Shown here: positions 42,833-54,196 of the stretch, piece by piece
How positions within the stretch are numbered: position 1 is the first letter of the stretch
Layout: every line of letters begins with the position of its first letter
Assembly: GCA_977006965.1 (NCBI GenBank)
Contig: OZ345371.1
Location: 2,418,001-2,482,000 of the forward strand
Source of the DNA: Phymatolithon calcareum
Lineage: Eukaryota; Rhodophyta; Florideophyceae; Hapalidiales
Reading direction: 5' to 3'
Length of the DNA stretch: 64,000 bases
Translations under genes and position numbers: made by a program
Notes under the pieces: generated by a model
What the model saw: the letters and a program-made list of their open reading frames with translations, nothing else
What the model was told of the DNA's origin: nothing
Database searches by the model: none

Positions 42833-43936
42833 TTAATTCTGGCGGGAATTGCGACGGGAAAGAACGAGGCATGGTTCTTGCGATTCTCGCCGTATCGGAC
42901 GGCATCGGTCGGTTGGTGGGATTCGAGTGAAGGGCCGAACGCGGCGATGGATGAGATGTGGTGGTTGGTTACGATTCGGATGATGGAGTGAGAGGCTCGA
43001 CGTTGAATAGCCTATAGCGGTGGGTGAGTTGACGTTGAAATCGGCGTTGGAGGTTGGGGTGAGGTTGGCAAGTTGGTGATGGACGTGGTCGGGTTGGAGG
43101 TATTGGCGCATGGATTTGGGTGACGCCCAGCGGCCGCGCTGTTGGATTTCGTCGCGCGTTAGACGGCCGTGCATGTGGTCGGTGGTGGCACCGCCATAAC
43201 GAAGGCCGTGCAGTTTGGTACTGCCGATGTCGTTGTTGAATGAAAGGAGGATAGGGATCATCCGCTTCCGAATGGTCGACATTACAAACTTAAAGAGTTT
43301 GTTGTTCGGTTCCAACCCGTTGGCAGATTGGATATTGACCTGCCGCTGGATGAGTACAGCGATGAGTTTGCCACGGATGAAGACAGACACGTTACGGCCC
43401 CTTTTTGTTCGAGGAAGTGTTAGAATGCCGTAGTAATTCTGGTTGGGACCCTGGGGTGGATCAAGGTATAGGAAGTCTCGACACCGTGCGTTAGCGGCAT
43501 CTGCAGATCAGAGATAGCAATCGAAGATGAGCAAAATTGCTGTGGACATGTCTGGGCGGCCATTTTTGAGGAGCTCGTATGCAATTGCATACGCGACGGG
43601 CTTGGAGATGACGTTCCTGGGTTGGATAGGAACGACTTTGGCCCAGCCCTCGAGCGAGGCTCGAAGATCTTTCATTTTCCCTCGAAAGGTGGGAAAATAG
43701 AGCTCCAAAGCCAGCATGGCGTTGACTACCAGCTGTCTGCCCTGCTTGTTGCGGTTATTGTAGGTGTGTACCGCAAAGTCGAGTAGGTGGCCCTCGACTT
43801 TTCGCGGGTCTGAGAATTCGTCAGCGCCTTCTTCCTGTAGGAACTGGATGAAGGCGTTTAGACCACGATTGTATTGCTCTTTCGTGCTCTCATCAACCCG
43901 AAGGCTGATTAGATCAAAACGCCCTGGACGGCCCAT
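42833..43936 (-). pseudogene. DIRS-type tyrosine recombinase with a stop in place of the first Arg
   Basis: One frame from 43936 to 42833 with a single TGA at 43510-43508. The N-terminal SAM-like part (ESTKEQYNRGLNAFIQFLQE) comes first; just before the stop the sequence reads AILLIFDCYL and just after it SADAANARCRDFLYLD, where relatives have the first catalytic Arg of the recombinase. CGA to TGA is one transition. The C-terminal part has HGLRYGGAT (HxxR), RGRWAS (Trp) and MRQYLQP (nucleophile Tyr). About 70 residues after the Tyr look like read-through into non-coding DNA. Confidence 0.8.
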
Positions 43937-45798
43937 CTGCTGTTCGCATTAGGTATGTACAAGCACGTAATGTGCAAGTCTCCGGCGATGGTGAGAGCCG
44001 CTACCTGTCTGCAGATGTGGTGTAGTCCAAGACTTGACCGTCCTTTCTCAAGCACCCCAATGAGCGCTTGGTTGTCCACCCCGATTATCAGTTTGCGTCC
44101 AAAATTACTTTTGTTTCGCAAGATCCATTTTAGTCCCAGAATTAAGGCCTTTCCCTCGAGTATGTTTATATGCTCCCTTTTTCGCCATTTGTGACGTATG
44201 GGGACTTTCCACGCTTTTTGGCTTTGCCATTCACCCACTGGAAGGCCTTGGAGAAGGTGGTGGTACTCCTCGGCGCTTGCATCTGCATAGACGACTCCAG
44301 CTCCTTGGTTGCTGGCATCGATACAGATAACTCTTTGGCAGAACAGTCTTCTGATATTGCCATAGATTAGGGGTGAAAGGCTCACCAAAGTCCACAGCTC
44401 ACACCTGGACCCGTAAGTTGGGGAGCTACGGTAGCGCGGGGCGTGCAACATCTCATAGCACTCTTTGATGATCGAAAGCATCGGCCGACGTAAGAGGAGA
44501 AACCAGACCCATTTCCCAAGAATTGATGAAAGGCTTCCCTTTGGCCAAAGTCTCGCTCTAACCATTTCGTGCGTTTCGGCAAGAAGTGATGACATTTTTG
44601 CCCTTTTTGGGAGCATCAATCCATTCGACTGGACCTCTATGCCTAAGATGTCGGTTGTGCGCCTAGGAGGGAGCTCCACTTTCTCGTCCCCAGCGGGGAA
44701 CCCATTCTTGGCACATTGATCACGTGCGCCCGTTATCCCGGCATGGACCTCGGTAAGGGTTCCCCCAAGGATGAAGAAATCGTCGAATGTATATTCCGTG
44801 GCGTGTTCTGTCGATCAAGAGGCTGTTACCCGGCAGGATAGCATTGCGTGGATCAATATAAGACAGGTCCTTTAACACGTTCTCGTGGATGATTGTCCAA
44901 CAAACGCTGAGTGCGACCACCCCATGGGGAGCACACATACCATCGGCCAGCACCGCTGCCCTTCACAAGAAAGAGCTGGTAGGCCAAAGTACGTCCAGAT
45001 CCAAGTAGGCGTTCGAGTGCGATGATAAAAGTTGTCCATGTGCGTCTTCCCGCAATGTAGCGTGTCTTCGTCCGAAAGACAAAGATCAACGAAATCTCCG
45101 GGGTTTGGTAGATTGACCTCGGGTGAGGCGCGGAAATAAAGGTTGGCCTTTCGAACATCTATTATAAGCCCCTGCTTCTCCTTTTTCGGAACCGAGAACA
45201 TTCCGTTAATGACTTTTGGTTTCTTTTTCGACAGAACGACGATGCCTCGTTCCCGTAGTGTTTGGACGACTCGGATATACTCATCTGGCTTCACCCCCAT
45301 GAAGCCACGTGTTGCCGAGAATTCCTTTTTGGTGGGATGTAGATCATTAAGAATCCCTGTTGGGTGAGCATACTGCTCGGCCAAGTGTTGTGGAAGCACG
45401 TCGATCATTTCTACAGTGCCGGCTACCCCCCCACTAGGTAACGACAATTTTGATGCCTCCATTTGGACCCTATTTTGACATCGCTCTTCTAAATAGACAA
45501 AGCTCCCTTTCTGGACTCTCTGCCTCACCCCTTGGTCCGCTCGCAACAAAAGTCGCCGGCGGAACGCTAGGGCACATGAATCATTCACTAAACAGCATAT
45601 TTCCCTTTGACTGGCATTGGGTTTCTCATCCGTAGCTATAATGGGGTCGTCAATAATGATTATCTGACCCCTCGCCAGAGCATTTAGGCTTCCCAAGGCC
45701 TCTCTGGTACCTGACGATATAGAGTTACTTTTCCTAACTCGGGCCCTCTGTCGAGACCCGGGCGCCCCATTGTCACTACTTTGGTGAGCAATAGGCAT
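43909..45798 (-). pseudogene. DIRS-type reverse transcriptase-RNase H, frameshifted
   Basis: 45798-44872: RT fingers/palm (RGIVVLSKKKPKVINGMFSV, LIIDVRKANLYFRA, VCVLPMGWSHSAFVGQ). After frame changes near 44900 and 44810, the active site reads YTFDDFFILGG (44805-44775), then the thumb (DILGIEVQSNGLMLPKRAK). RNase H has ICIDASNQGAGVVYADAS, HINILEGKALILGL, GVDNQALIGVLEKG and YIPNANSRWA. The Asp pair FDD is intact at the sequence level although the frame is not. Confidence 0.8.
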
Positions 45799-46012
45799 AG
45801 GAAATAGTTCCCGCCTGTCAAAGGTTTAAAATCTTTTCATAGTTTTCTTTACTAGTTCTGGCGACCCCCGCCTGGACCTTCCTTCTTAGCGGCTTGGTCC
45901 TTCCCGGGGGGTTTCATTAACTCACGCTCCAGCTGCGCCGCTCTTCGAGCGGCACGGACTTCGCGTTGAGTGACCGCACCCTCCTCACTACGTTCGTCGA
46001 ACATGTGAGATG

Positions 46013-47220
46013 CTACTTCCCATTTTCTGGTGCCGACAGCTCAACTTTGGCCAGACGCCGAAGCAAAACGTCAACAGCATCGCATTTGCGAGCCTTTCTC
46101 AGTCCTATATCAGCAATCAATAAGTCCACAGCCGAGGCTATAGTCTCACTTTCATACCTATTGCGGTCCGATTTGAAGTTATGGGTGCGCACGTAATCAG
46201 TCACCGTTTGTGTGCGGCTGAAGATAATTTCCAGACGCTCATCAGCCACCCTCTTTCGAAGAGGTAGACTAAAGTAATAAGGTGCCTCTTCCTTGCGCCT
46301 CCAAAACTTGTCGAGTTTTCGCTTCTACCGCTTTTGCCTTTGTCCCTTGCGGGTGCGCCCTCGGCTATAATCCGAATCAGAGTCCAACGAGTCGATTGAG
46401 GTTGAGGAATCTACAGATGAGCTGCTGTAACGACGCCTCCTTCTATCGCGTCTCCCCTTTTCCTTCCGTCGGTCCCCTCTCCGACTTCTTACGCTTTCAC
46501 TGTCGCTCGACGAGTCGTCGTCGTCCGTGTCTGGATCACCATTCTGACGGGCTTTCACTCGGTCCACGAAGTTTTTCCGACCCTTCGAACCACGACCTTT
46601 CTGAAACAACTCAGTAAGCATTTTAACTTGCTTGGCCAGCTCGGCCAAGTTTTGGGCAGTCTCACCTTCATCCTCCCACTCTGTTACTCCTATCAGACTC
46701 CTCTTCGACTATGCCAGCCTTCGTTGTCTTTTTCGGTCCTCGCGACGGTCCCGCACTAGACGGTCCCGCCCTAGACGAAGCCCTTGTGAGCCTCTTTTTG
46801 GGAGGCGAGTCCACACAAGGCGTACTCACCCCACTGCTCTCACGAGCACGGTCACTCGACAGTTCCTCCACGGATTTCTCCGCAGCACCCCCGTTTTCCC
46901 CGTCACTCCCGAGAGAGATAGCTGGGAGGTTGCCTTCCACAATGTTCAACATGACGTTCCAGACATCATTATCGTCATACAATACAGGATGGGCTGTAGT
47001 GTTCTGCAGCTTCTTGTTCAAGAAATATATCCTTACCAAGCTTCTCGTACGTCGTAACATTGCGTCGAACAACCTCCTGGAATTCCGTGAGAAACTCCGT
47101 AGTTTCCAAACCGACGAAGAGCTCCATAAATTCGCGCATCTTCGCCCTAAGGGTCGTTTTGTTAGCAGGTGATACTTTAAAGGCACAGGCACACCCAAAC
47201 CATTGTAACTCGATTCTCAT
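46013..47220 (-). pseudogene. DIRS-like gag region
   Basis: Three minus-strand frames in series: 47220-46975 (REFMELFVGLETTEFLTEFQ), continuing in another frame from ~47020 to 46668 (DNDVWNVMLNIVEGNLPAI, then acidic and basic Ser-rich tracts with PPKKRLTRASSRAG), then 46648-46325 (AELAKQVKMLTELFQ, then alternating Asp/Ser and Arg/Lys tracts), then 46249-46013 (a helical domain). The composition (low-complexity RNA-binding-like) and position suggest gag; there is no direct homology. Confidence 0.55.
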
Positions 47221-47485
47221 TCCCTATGATACTCGAGCAGATGTTGTGAACTAACACAGGTGACATCCACAAGCTAAATAGCCAACACCGTCAGGAAGTA
47301 GCGGATCTATTATTGTCCATATGCCCACCTCCCCTCGTAAATGCCGGCGTCCTCCAGTCAGACCCTTTTGACTGTAGTCCGGACGGTTACTCCTTTCCCT
47401 GTGCGACTCGGGCCAAACGGCTTTCCCCAGTTCAAAACCAGGTCCACTTCGCACATCACTAGATTCCCACCTCGAGAGGATATGC

Positions 47486-47506
47486 GCTGACGCCGGAAGC
47501 GTCAGC
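47486..47506. other. Small perfect hairpin
   Basis: 8-base arms GCTGACGC / GCGTCAGC around CGGAA, upstream of the DIRS gag region on its coding strand. It could be a structured leader of that element. Confidence 0.35.
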
Positions 47507-47700
47507 CCAGCGGCATTCCGTCCGTCATCAGGGTGGTCTGGCGATACATTGTGCAGCTCTCCGACATATCACGATGTACAGGGGTCGCGGCGAGAACGCG
47601 GCTACACGCGAGACCAGGGCAGTAAGCCTTCTATACCGTCCCCCAGTCAGAGCTTCGCAAGGACTCCTCATGCCCCTCCAGGACTAACGCCCTCAAGGTA

Positions 47701-47742
47701 GATCAGAACACATCCAAAGGATGCTTTTGCCCTGTTCTGATC
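47701..47742. other. Two-tier hairpin
   Basis: Outer arms GATCAGAACA / TGTTCTGATC (10 bases, perfect) enclose a directly stacked inner stem CATCC-AAA-GGATG. Isolated in a 1.2-kb stretch (47251-48462) that otherwise holds no gene. Confidence 0.45.
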
Positions 47743-48462
47743 AAGTACACACGAAGTGTGATTCATGAACGGAAACTCCGCCCCAACTACTTGGCGGCAT
47801 GATCAAGATTTTCTCCAACACACATAAGTCCGTAAATGCCGTTCTACTACGCAAAATCGCAGAACTCTAAATTTAGGTATTACCCCAAAAGTATCTACAG
47901 TTGCCAAGAAACGGCAGTTGGAATCAACCTTGCATCGTCATGAAAGATTTAAAATATTAGGCAAGCGGCGGCGACAATTCCAGGAAAACGGACAGGGCTT
48001 TCCTGTCTCACCACCCTACATCCCTGGAATAACACGCCACCGTACGCCGTGAATCACAGGGCTCTCCTTTATGGAGACCAGCATCTTGGAGCAGAAGGAC
48101 TCCGACGCATTAATCATACATATGTATGCCCGTGAAAGATAGGCAAAGATTCAGGAACACACCTCAGCCGACTTCGGGATAGGCGTTTATAGAAAAATTC
48201 AACGAGGAAGCCTTGACGGAGGCCGTGGCACTGCTGATCAGCACCGCGCCGACAGGCTACTTTCTGGTCTTTAGCAGATGTGCTGAGCATCAGTAGGTCC
48301 TTCTCAGTAAAGATATTGTTTTCAGACAAAAATTCTATGGTTTACGCAAATACATTAGATTGGGAATATATCAGGAACTGAAAAACCCTGCACAAGTAAT
48401 ATGTGGTGTGCAAATAAGAGACAGTGAAGCCTGCGCACTCTGCCGACTTTACAGCGAAGAAG

Positions 48463-48625
48463 AAGAAAGGTAGATTTTTATTTAACAGTTACCAACGCAT
48501 CAGCTGACGCTTGGGGCAACTTTCCTAGGGCCAAGAAGTTTTGGCTCGATTCTGTCTATGGAAGAGTTTCTTTTCCTGTTGGTGTAACACGATTCAGTTG
48601 ACTACAAAAAGCAACCTCTGGTCTC
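48463..48625 (+). repeat. Dispersed repeat R1, copy a
   Basis: Shares GGTAGATTTTTATTTAA, then ACCAACGCATC, TTTCCTAG, GATTCTGTCTA, GAAGAGTTTCTTTT and TGTAACACGA(T/C)TCAGT with two other places in the window (59467-59540 plus, 60840-61020 minus). No protein was recognised; probably a non-autonomous element. Confidence 0.65.
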
Positions 48626-48697
48626 CTTTGGGACCTCGAGGGGGAAAATTACTCCCCTGTCCTGTGAAACACTGTGATATCAAGTTTCGGGCATTCC

Positions 48698-49042
48698 TTA
48701 CTTGTCCACAGCCTGGAACATGGTTAGGAGCTCGTCGAGTGCTCGCTCAGTCCAGGCGCTGTCTAGGACAGCGCCTGAACTAAGCGAGGATAGCCTGTCT
48801 TCTTTGGAGAGTCTGTCCTTTGCGAGGCCATTTATCACGTTTTCGATGGCATCTTTCTCACATTGGCCGGTGAGTTCGATAAGGGTGGCGGTGCTCATTG
48901 CAGGGAACATTCCAAATGACCAATTGATGGCAAGTATTTTAAGTCTTCTTGAGTTGAAGAGAACCGGCGGAGGTAACGACAAGACTTTACAACGAGAGTA
49001 GATGGCACAGCAGGACATTGAACGGTGTAGGACTGAGAACAA
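48698..49042 (-). mobile_element. LINE H: RT C-terminal fragment of another divergent LINE
   Basis: The minus-strand ORF contains RRLKILAINWSFGMFPAMST and TERALDELLTMFQAV, matching the C-terminal pattern of LINE C (RQLAIKWAFGRFPPLST ... EKALDKVLFL) at lower identity. The upstream part is missing. Confidence 0.7.
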
Positions 49043-49146
49043 AGTAGTATCACTAGGAACAACAGCAAAATATCATGGAATTTTCTTTTACGATAATTAC
49101 TCTAACTGAAAAAATCATGCGCAAATAGTATACAGTGTAAAAGACT

Positions 49147-50106
49147 GTTTTTTTGAAATTTGAATTTCTTAAACGCTTTCAGAAACACTCATAAGACTGT
49201 AAGGGAGATGCGTTTCTGATGCTACTACCTTGGTAGCTCCGTTACTCTGTTAAAGCCCGGAAAAACCGGGATCGTTGCTATCGTCGTAGCCCTAGCTGCA
49301 AAAACCCTCCTCCAGAGAAGGTGGAGGGAAAAGCTTAGAGTCCACTTGTCCTGTTCGTAGGAATCTCAGCGTCGCCGTTCTATTTTGTCTTGGTCTATTC
49401 CATGTCGTCATAAAAGACGATTGTGAGGAATAGTACTTTGTCAAGTGCCTTTTCAGTCTCACTAGTCTCCTCTTCTGTTAGTCGATATCTTTGAAGGTAC
49501 ACTTCGAGCTTTTTCATGAGAGTTGGTACGATTTCACCGAATTTGTCTTCCACAAGTGTGGTACTCAATGGGGGAAAACGTCCGAATGCCCATTTAATCG
49601 CCAATTGGCGGTGACGTGCTTTCGGTAGTCTGATGATGGCGCGAGTAGACCCGGGAATATCATAAGGAATATTCCTCTTTCCGCTCGCCTCCAAGCCGTC
49701 TCCTTCGTCTTTAAAGAACAGGTCCCTCAAAGATTTTGCTGAAACTCGCTGCTTGAGATAGGTTAGTGCCGTCTCGAATTGGTCGTGATGTAACATTGAT
49801 GATATGTCACGACACACCCATTGTAATTCCTCAACGTCTCTTTCCTCTCTTGGGACTGCGAGCAAGCCCATTTTCCTTGTTCTGGCTCGTTCAAGCATTC
49901 GTAACGCTAGAACTAGTCTTCTGTCTTCCGCATTATGTATGCGACAGAGAAGACGAAGTCTCGCGGTTCGAGTTTTTGCGATTGGACCAAATACATGTCC
50001 GAAAAAAGTCTTCTCCACGTCTGCAATAGCTGTTTGAACTCTTGTCGTCCATGGCGTCAGGTGCATTGCATATTCCCATCTTGGCTGTATCAAAGCCTTG
50101 TACCAA
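49147..50106 (-). mobile_element. LINE E: 5'-truncated copy of the LINE A/C family, minus strand
   Basis: Matches LINE C from GTACAAGGC (C: 53488) to the 3' end, ending in a T-run (A tail on the minus strand) at 49147. The RT C-terminal frame is open over 50132-49395 (the first residues are flanking DNA), with about ten substitutions relative to LINE D. A clear target duplication was not found; CAGTCTTTTAC versus CAGTTCTTGGTAC at the two ends is at best a degraded one. Confidence 0.9.
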
Positions 50107-50236
50107 GAACTGCAACAATGGCTACATCGCAAACGCCTAGTATCCGTTGAGTATCGTCGTCAACACAAAGCAATACAACGACGTTCTCGATATGCGTGAG
50201 GACGACAATTTCAAGGACAACGTGTGGCAGCTATTC

Positions 50237-50626
50237 TTTCTTTCTTTCTTTATTGCGGAAAGATTGCTCACACTTATGGTAAGCGTCTAGAGCTGTTTTG
50301 CAACAGCATCTCATTGTTCAGAAATTTGAGTACGGCTAGGGGTCTCTCACGGCATACCTCTTCTACAGTCTTTTTTCCCACTCGGCCAATATATTTTCGT
50401 CGTGAGGCGGAACGTCCACCACATCGTAGGATTAGGTGTTCGGTAGTTTCCTTGGAACCAGAATTACAGGCCTTGCACACTGGATCGTACGGAATTACTT
50501 CCATATTGCATCCGTGGTGAAAAGTGGCAACCACTGGGGTGCAGTCTCCAATCAGCTGGTGCAGCATCACCTCTGTTCCACAGTGACTAGGAATCCAAAT
50601 GCCTTCGACAAAGATACCCTTGGACA
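50237..50626 (-). mobile_element. 3' fragment of an RNase H-bearing LINE with (GAAA)n tail
   Basis: The minus-strand ORF (50627-50274) encodes GIWIPSHCG, the last RNase H motif of LINEs with a C-terminal RNase H, then CKACNSGSKETTEHLILRCGG, a CxxC-H-C finger typical of the same proteins, then a short tail. The 3' end is GAAA repeats (plus strand TTTC at 50236-50252). Flanking 12-bp direct repeat TGGCAGCTATTC at 50225-50236 and 50627-50638. A third LINE lineage in the window. Confidence 0.85.
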
Positions 50627-50638
50627 TGGCAGCTATTC

Positions 50639-51203
50639 ACTGGGCGCAAAAACTGGAGTGATTTGGAATAGTGTTGAGGCGATCGTTTCGACTCGAGTCG
50701 CTTCGGAACCACAAAGTGCATCTATCACCCCAATCTCTGCCACAACGGGCACTGCACCAGTGGGCTGGGGAGATGCAAGTTCGAGAACCGCATCGGACGG
50801 GTGGCGCTCGAGAGTGTGATCCTTGCGTGGGTGAAAGGTCAGTTGGTGGACGGGGAGGTGAGGGATTTTGACAGGGGAGACGAAACACAATTGTCAAGAA
50901 AGAGTTTCTATGGACCGAGCTACGGTCAGCGCCATGGGCTGAACTAAAATTGGCGGCGCGTACTTGTAAACGGCGAGAGGTTGAAACAAAAAATATAAGG
51001 GGAACAAAAAAGCCAAGATTGGGGAACGATGTTTGATAATGCTGACAAAGTTAGGGATAAAGCTTGAACCATGTACTGTAGTTGCTCTACAGTCAAACCT
51101 CGTTAAAACGACGTGATATCCAGCAAATTGAGGACTTTCCAGAGGTGAATTTGAAGGATAAGTCTCAGGACACACACGTTTACAACGTAATCTCCTCTGT
51201 TTC
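50639..51203. other. No gene seen
   Basis: About 565 bases between two LINE insertions; short ORFs only. Confidence 0.45.
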
Positions 51204-51227
51204 AATAAAAAATAGAAACCACGAAGA

Positions 51228-52220
51228 ATGCTATTTAAGAAGAGGTGGCGTCTGGCAACCTTAAATGTTGGCGGCTCCCCGGAAACCCCAACGTACCTAG
51301 AGAAAATGATGAGAAACCATGGAATCGACATGGTGGCAATAACAGAAACACATTTGAGACCAGAAGGGAAAATTCGGGCTGATTTCTTCTCCTTCAACGC
51401 AGTGCGCCCACCTCCTCAGACTGGTCGAAACTCTGGAGGTGTCTCTCTTTTCTTCCGCAACCTTTGTGGAAGCCGACTGATCTTCAAGCACGCGGAAACA
51501 AATTTCCAATTGATTATCGCGCAAGTGGGAGATACGAAATTTGGAGCTGTCTATATATCGCCGGCAGCAACCAGATCTGAAACTGACAAATGCCTCACCA
51601 TGGTGAATACATATGCACGAGGCAAGGCAATTGTGTGCGGTGATTGGAACGCTCGCCACCTCAGATGGGACCTACGCTCAAATAGGAGGGGCAACCAAAT
51701 TGTTCGTTGGGCAGCAGCTAAGAACTGGGATTTTAAAACCTGGACAGGTTTCAGTTTCCGCACAAAGCGCTATAAGAGCAACATCGACTTTTTCGTAAGC
51801 AAAGGCATTACACCGACAGCGGTCAGTTCACCAAGAGATGTATGGACTGGTAATACGCAACACCGACCAGTAACAACCAGTTTCCCGACTCGACAAGAGC
51901 ATAGAAGGGTCCAAAAGCCTCGAATATCGGTGAAGCTATGGAGGGATGACAGAATGCAAGAGCATGTTCGGGAAATATACGGAAAGACCATTCCAGGAAT
52001 CGTCGAGGATTTGAAACGGTGCAGTTCCCGTGAACAACTAGACCGACTATACGACAGAAGTGTCGAAAAACCCCGCTGCGCTACAAACCGTTTTGGAACA
52101 CAACTCTTGAACGGATGTCTAAACGTCGCAAGAAACTACACAAGAAAGCTCGTGAACAGGATTCAGAGGAGGCTTGGCAGCGATATGAGGAATGCCGTAA
52201 AGAGATACGGAAGTTGGTGA
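51228..52220 (+). pseudogene. LINE C APE-type endonuclease part of ORF2
   Basis: 330-codon frame. Motifs in order: TLNVGG, AITETHLRP (metal-binding Glu), AVYISPAAT, VCGDWNARH, YKSNIDFFVSKG and QHRPV (the usual Asp-His pair reads Gln-His). The last ~45 residues (after YDRSVEK) are out of frame because of the deletion at ~52070; the true continuation is the RT frame starting upstream of 52115. Confidence 0.87.
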
Positions 52221-54196
52221 ACAAAAGAAAGCGGCAGCAGTATCAAGAATACCTAGATGATGTAGAAGAAAAGGATGGGTCCAAGGCGATTGAGCAAATC
52301 GCTAGAATGCAGAAGATGAGGACAAGAAGAACGTCAAGGAACGAGATGACTGGCCGTCCATTGCACAAAACACTGTTCACTGCTCACGTGTCCCAGACAT
52401 GCCGAGATGAAGGAGGATGGCGACAAAGATCCTCCTATTTCCGTTGCCCTTCGCATATGCGCGTCCTTATCAGAAACGCACTCCTCAAAGCTCCGACCAA
52501 GAAGGCCCCAGGGCTGGATGAGGTGAAGACCGAAATGATGAAAGCTGACCTGGATAGAAGTGCAGACCTCGTCTTTGAGCTGTGGACCGCCTGCGGAAGA
52601 TGTGGAGTTCTCCCGACAGCGTGCCTAAAAGCTCTCTTAGTCCCGCTGCACAAGAAAGGAGCCCATGACGATCCAAAAAATTTCCGACCAATATCTTTAC
52701 TGAGTCAAGTCCGAAAGATTATTGAGTCAGCACTGGATATTATGCTCCGCCGAAGATACAAGAACCACAGAATCCAACTGGGATTCCAAAAAGGCAAGAG
52801 CACGGAGCTAGCAATCTTAAGGGCTCTGGAACTACAGAACCGAGGGCAGGGATGCATTGCAGTATTGGACTTGACGGCAGCGTACGACACAGTCCCACGA
52901 AAGTACTTGCAAGAGCGAATGAGAGTTGTTCTACCACAAGACCTATGCGAGATGATCGAGGCTTTCTTGACACCGTCCTGGGTATCAACGATTGGCGATC
53001 CCCAGCAAAAGTGGTTTCTAATCGACAGGGGAGTACCTCAGGGATCCCCGCTGAGCCCAAGTTTGTATAATCTATTCATGGACGAATTCGCAGAAAGAAT
53101 AAGCCAAGTTCCAAGGGATGTTGCCGACGTGGCAGCAGTTCTTTTCGCGGACGACGTGCTCCTAACGGCAAAATCACCAGTCGGACTACAGAGACTGTTA
53201 AATATTTCTTCGCAATGGGCAAGAGATAGACAAATGAGGTGGAACACGAAAGCCGGGAAGAGCGAAGTTCTTCTCTCCGAAGGCACAAGATCACCCACAT
53301 TCAAGCTTTCCGGGAAAACGCTGACAAAAGTCAAAGAAGTCCCATACCTTGGCATATCACTCAGCAGTGAGGGAGTTACCGACAAGAAAATGCTTGAACG
53401 CATCCGACAGGCCAAGATAGCAGTGTATCAGCTGAGATCCCTTGGTGTAACAGCCCGGGGACTCAGCCCCTTAAAAGCAATCAAGATGTACAAGGCCTTG
53501 ATACAGCCAAGATGGGAATATGTCATGCACCTGGCGCCATGGACGACAAGAGTTCAAACAGCTATTGCAGACGTGGAGAAGACTTTTTTTGGACAAGTAT
53601 TTGGTCCAATCGCAAAAACTCGAACCGCGAGACTTCGTCTTCTCTGTCGCATACATAATGCGGAAGACAGAAGATTAGTTCTAGCGTTACGAATGCTTGA
53701 ACGAGCCAGAACAAGGAAAATGGGCTTGCTCGCAGTCCCAAGAGAGGAAAGAGACGTTGAGGAATTGCAATGGGTGTGTCGTGACATATCATCAATGTTA
53801 CATCACGACCTATTCGAGACGGCACTAACCTATCTCAAGCAGCGAGTTTCAGCAAAATCGTTGAGGGACCTGCTCTTTAAAGACGAAGGAGAAGGCTTGG
53901 AGGCGAGCAGAAAGAGGAATATTCCTTATGATATTCCCGGGTCTACTCCCGCCATCATCAGACTACCGAAAGCACGTCACCGCCAATTGGCGATTAAATG
54001 GGCATTCGGACGTTTTCCCCCATTGAGTACCACACTTCTGGAAGACAAATTCGGTGAAATCGTACCAACTCTCATGAACAAGCTCGAAGTGTACCTTCAA
54101 AGATATCGACTAACAGAAGAGGAGACTAGTGAGACTGAAAAGGCACTTGACAAAGTACTATTTCTCACAATCGTCTTTTATGACGACATGGAATAG
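52115..54196 (+). CDS. LINE C reverse transcriptase (open frame of a defective element)
   Basis: 693 aa open. A basic linker (KLVNKRKRQQYQEYLDD) is followed by RT blocks: KAPGLDEVKTEMMK, NFRPISLLSQVRKI, LGFQKGKSTELAIL, LDLTAAYDTVPRKY, QGSPLSPSLYNLFMDEF, the active site FADDVLLTAKS, WNTKAGKSEVL and YLGISLS. A long C-terminal region ends in RQLAIKWAFGRFPPLSTTL and an acidic tail. There is no RNase H domain. In the intact family this would be fused to the endonuclease. The ATG at 52115 is simply the first in the open stretch. Confidence 0.9.
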   Translation: MSKRRKKLHKKAREQDSEEAWQRYEECRKEIRKLVNKRKRQQYQEYLDDVEEKDGSKAIEQIARMQKMRTRRTSRNEMTGRPLHKTLFTAHVSQTCRDEGGWRQRSSYFRCPSHMRVLIRNALLKAPTKKAPGLDEVKTEMMKADLDRSADLVFELWTACGRCGVLPTACLKALLVPLHKKGAHDDPKNFRPISLLSQVRKIIESALDIMLRRRYKNHRIQLGFQKGKSTELAILRALELQNRGQGCIAVLDLTAAYDTVPRKYLQERMRVVLPQDLCEMIEAFLTPSWVSTIGDPQQKWFLIDRGVPQGSPLSPSLYNLFMDEFAERISQVPRDVADVAAVLFADDVLLTAKSPVGLQRLLNISSQWARDRQMRWNTKAGKSEVLLSEGTRSPTFKLSGKTLTKVKEVPYLGISLSSEGVTDKKMLERIRQAKIAVYQLRSLGVTARGLSPLKAIKMYKALIQPRWEYVMHLAPWTTRVQTAIADVEKTFFGQVFGPIAKTRTARLRLLCRIHNAEDRRLVLALRMLERARTRKMGLLAVPREERDVEELQWVCRDISSMLHHDLFETALTYLKQRVSAKSLRDLLFKDEGEGLEASRKRNIPYDIPGSTPAIIRLPKARHRQLAIKWAFGRFPPLSTTLLEDKFGEIVPTLMNKLEVYLQRYRLTEEETSETEKALDKVLFLTIVFYDDME

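Larger units (their letters stand above)
42833..47250 (-). mobile_element. DIRS-like tyrosine-recombinase retrotransposon, degenerate
   Basis: Minus-strand order: gag-like region (47220-46013), reverse transcriptase (45798-44720), RNase H (44679-43909), tyrosine recombinase (43936-42833). RT-RNase H followed by a tyrosine recombinase instead of a DDE integrase defines the DIRS order. Overlap of the RNase H and recombinase ORFs by 28 bases is also usual in this group. Multiple frameshifts are present. Characteristic inverted or split terminal repeats were looked for at both ends and not recognised, so the exact limits are uncertain. Confidence 0.8.
47251..48462. other. No gene seen
   Basis: 1.2 kb right of the DIRS-like element, possibly including its 5' non-coding end. 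Only short ORFs and two hairpins. Confidence 0.45.

Noticed and set aside
42746-42991. 81-codon plus-strand ORF opposite the end of the DIRS-like recombinase
   Set aside because: No recognisable motif, and it overlaps read-through sequence on the other strand.
49100-50120. Target-site duplication for LINE E
   Set aside because: CAGTCTTTTAC and CAGTTCTTGGTAC at the two ends match too poorly to claim.
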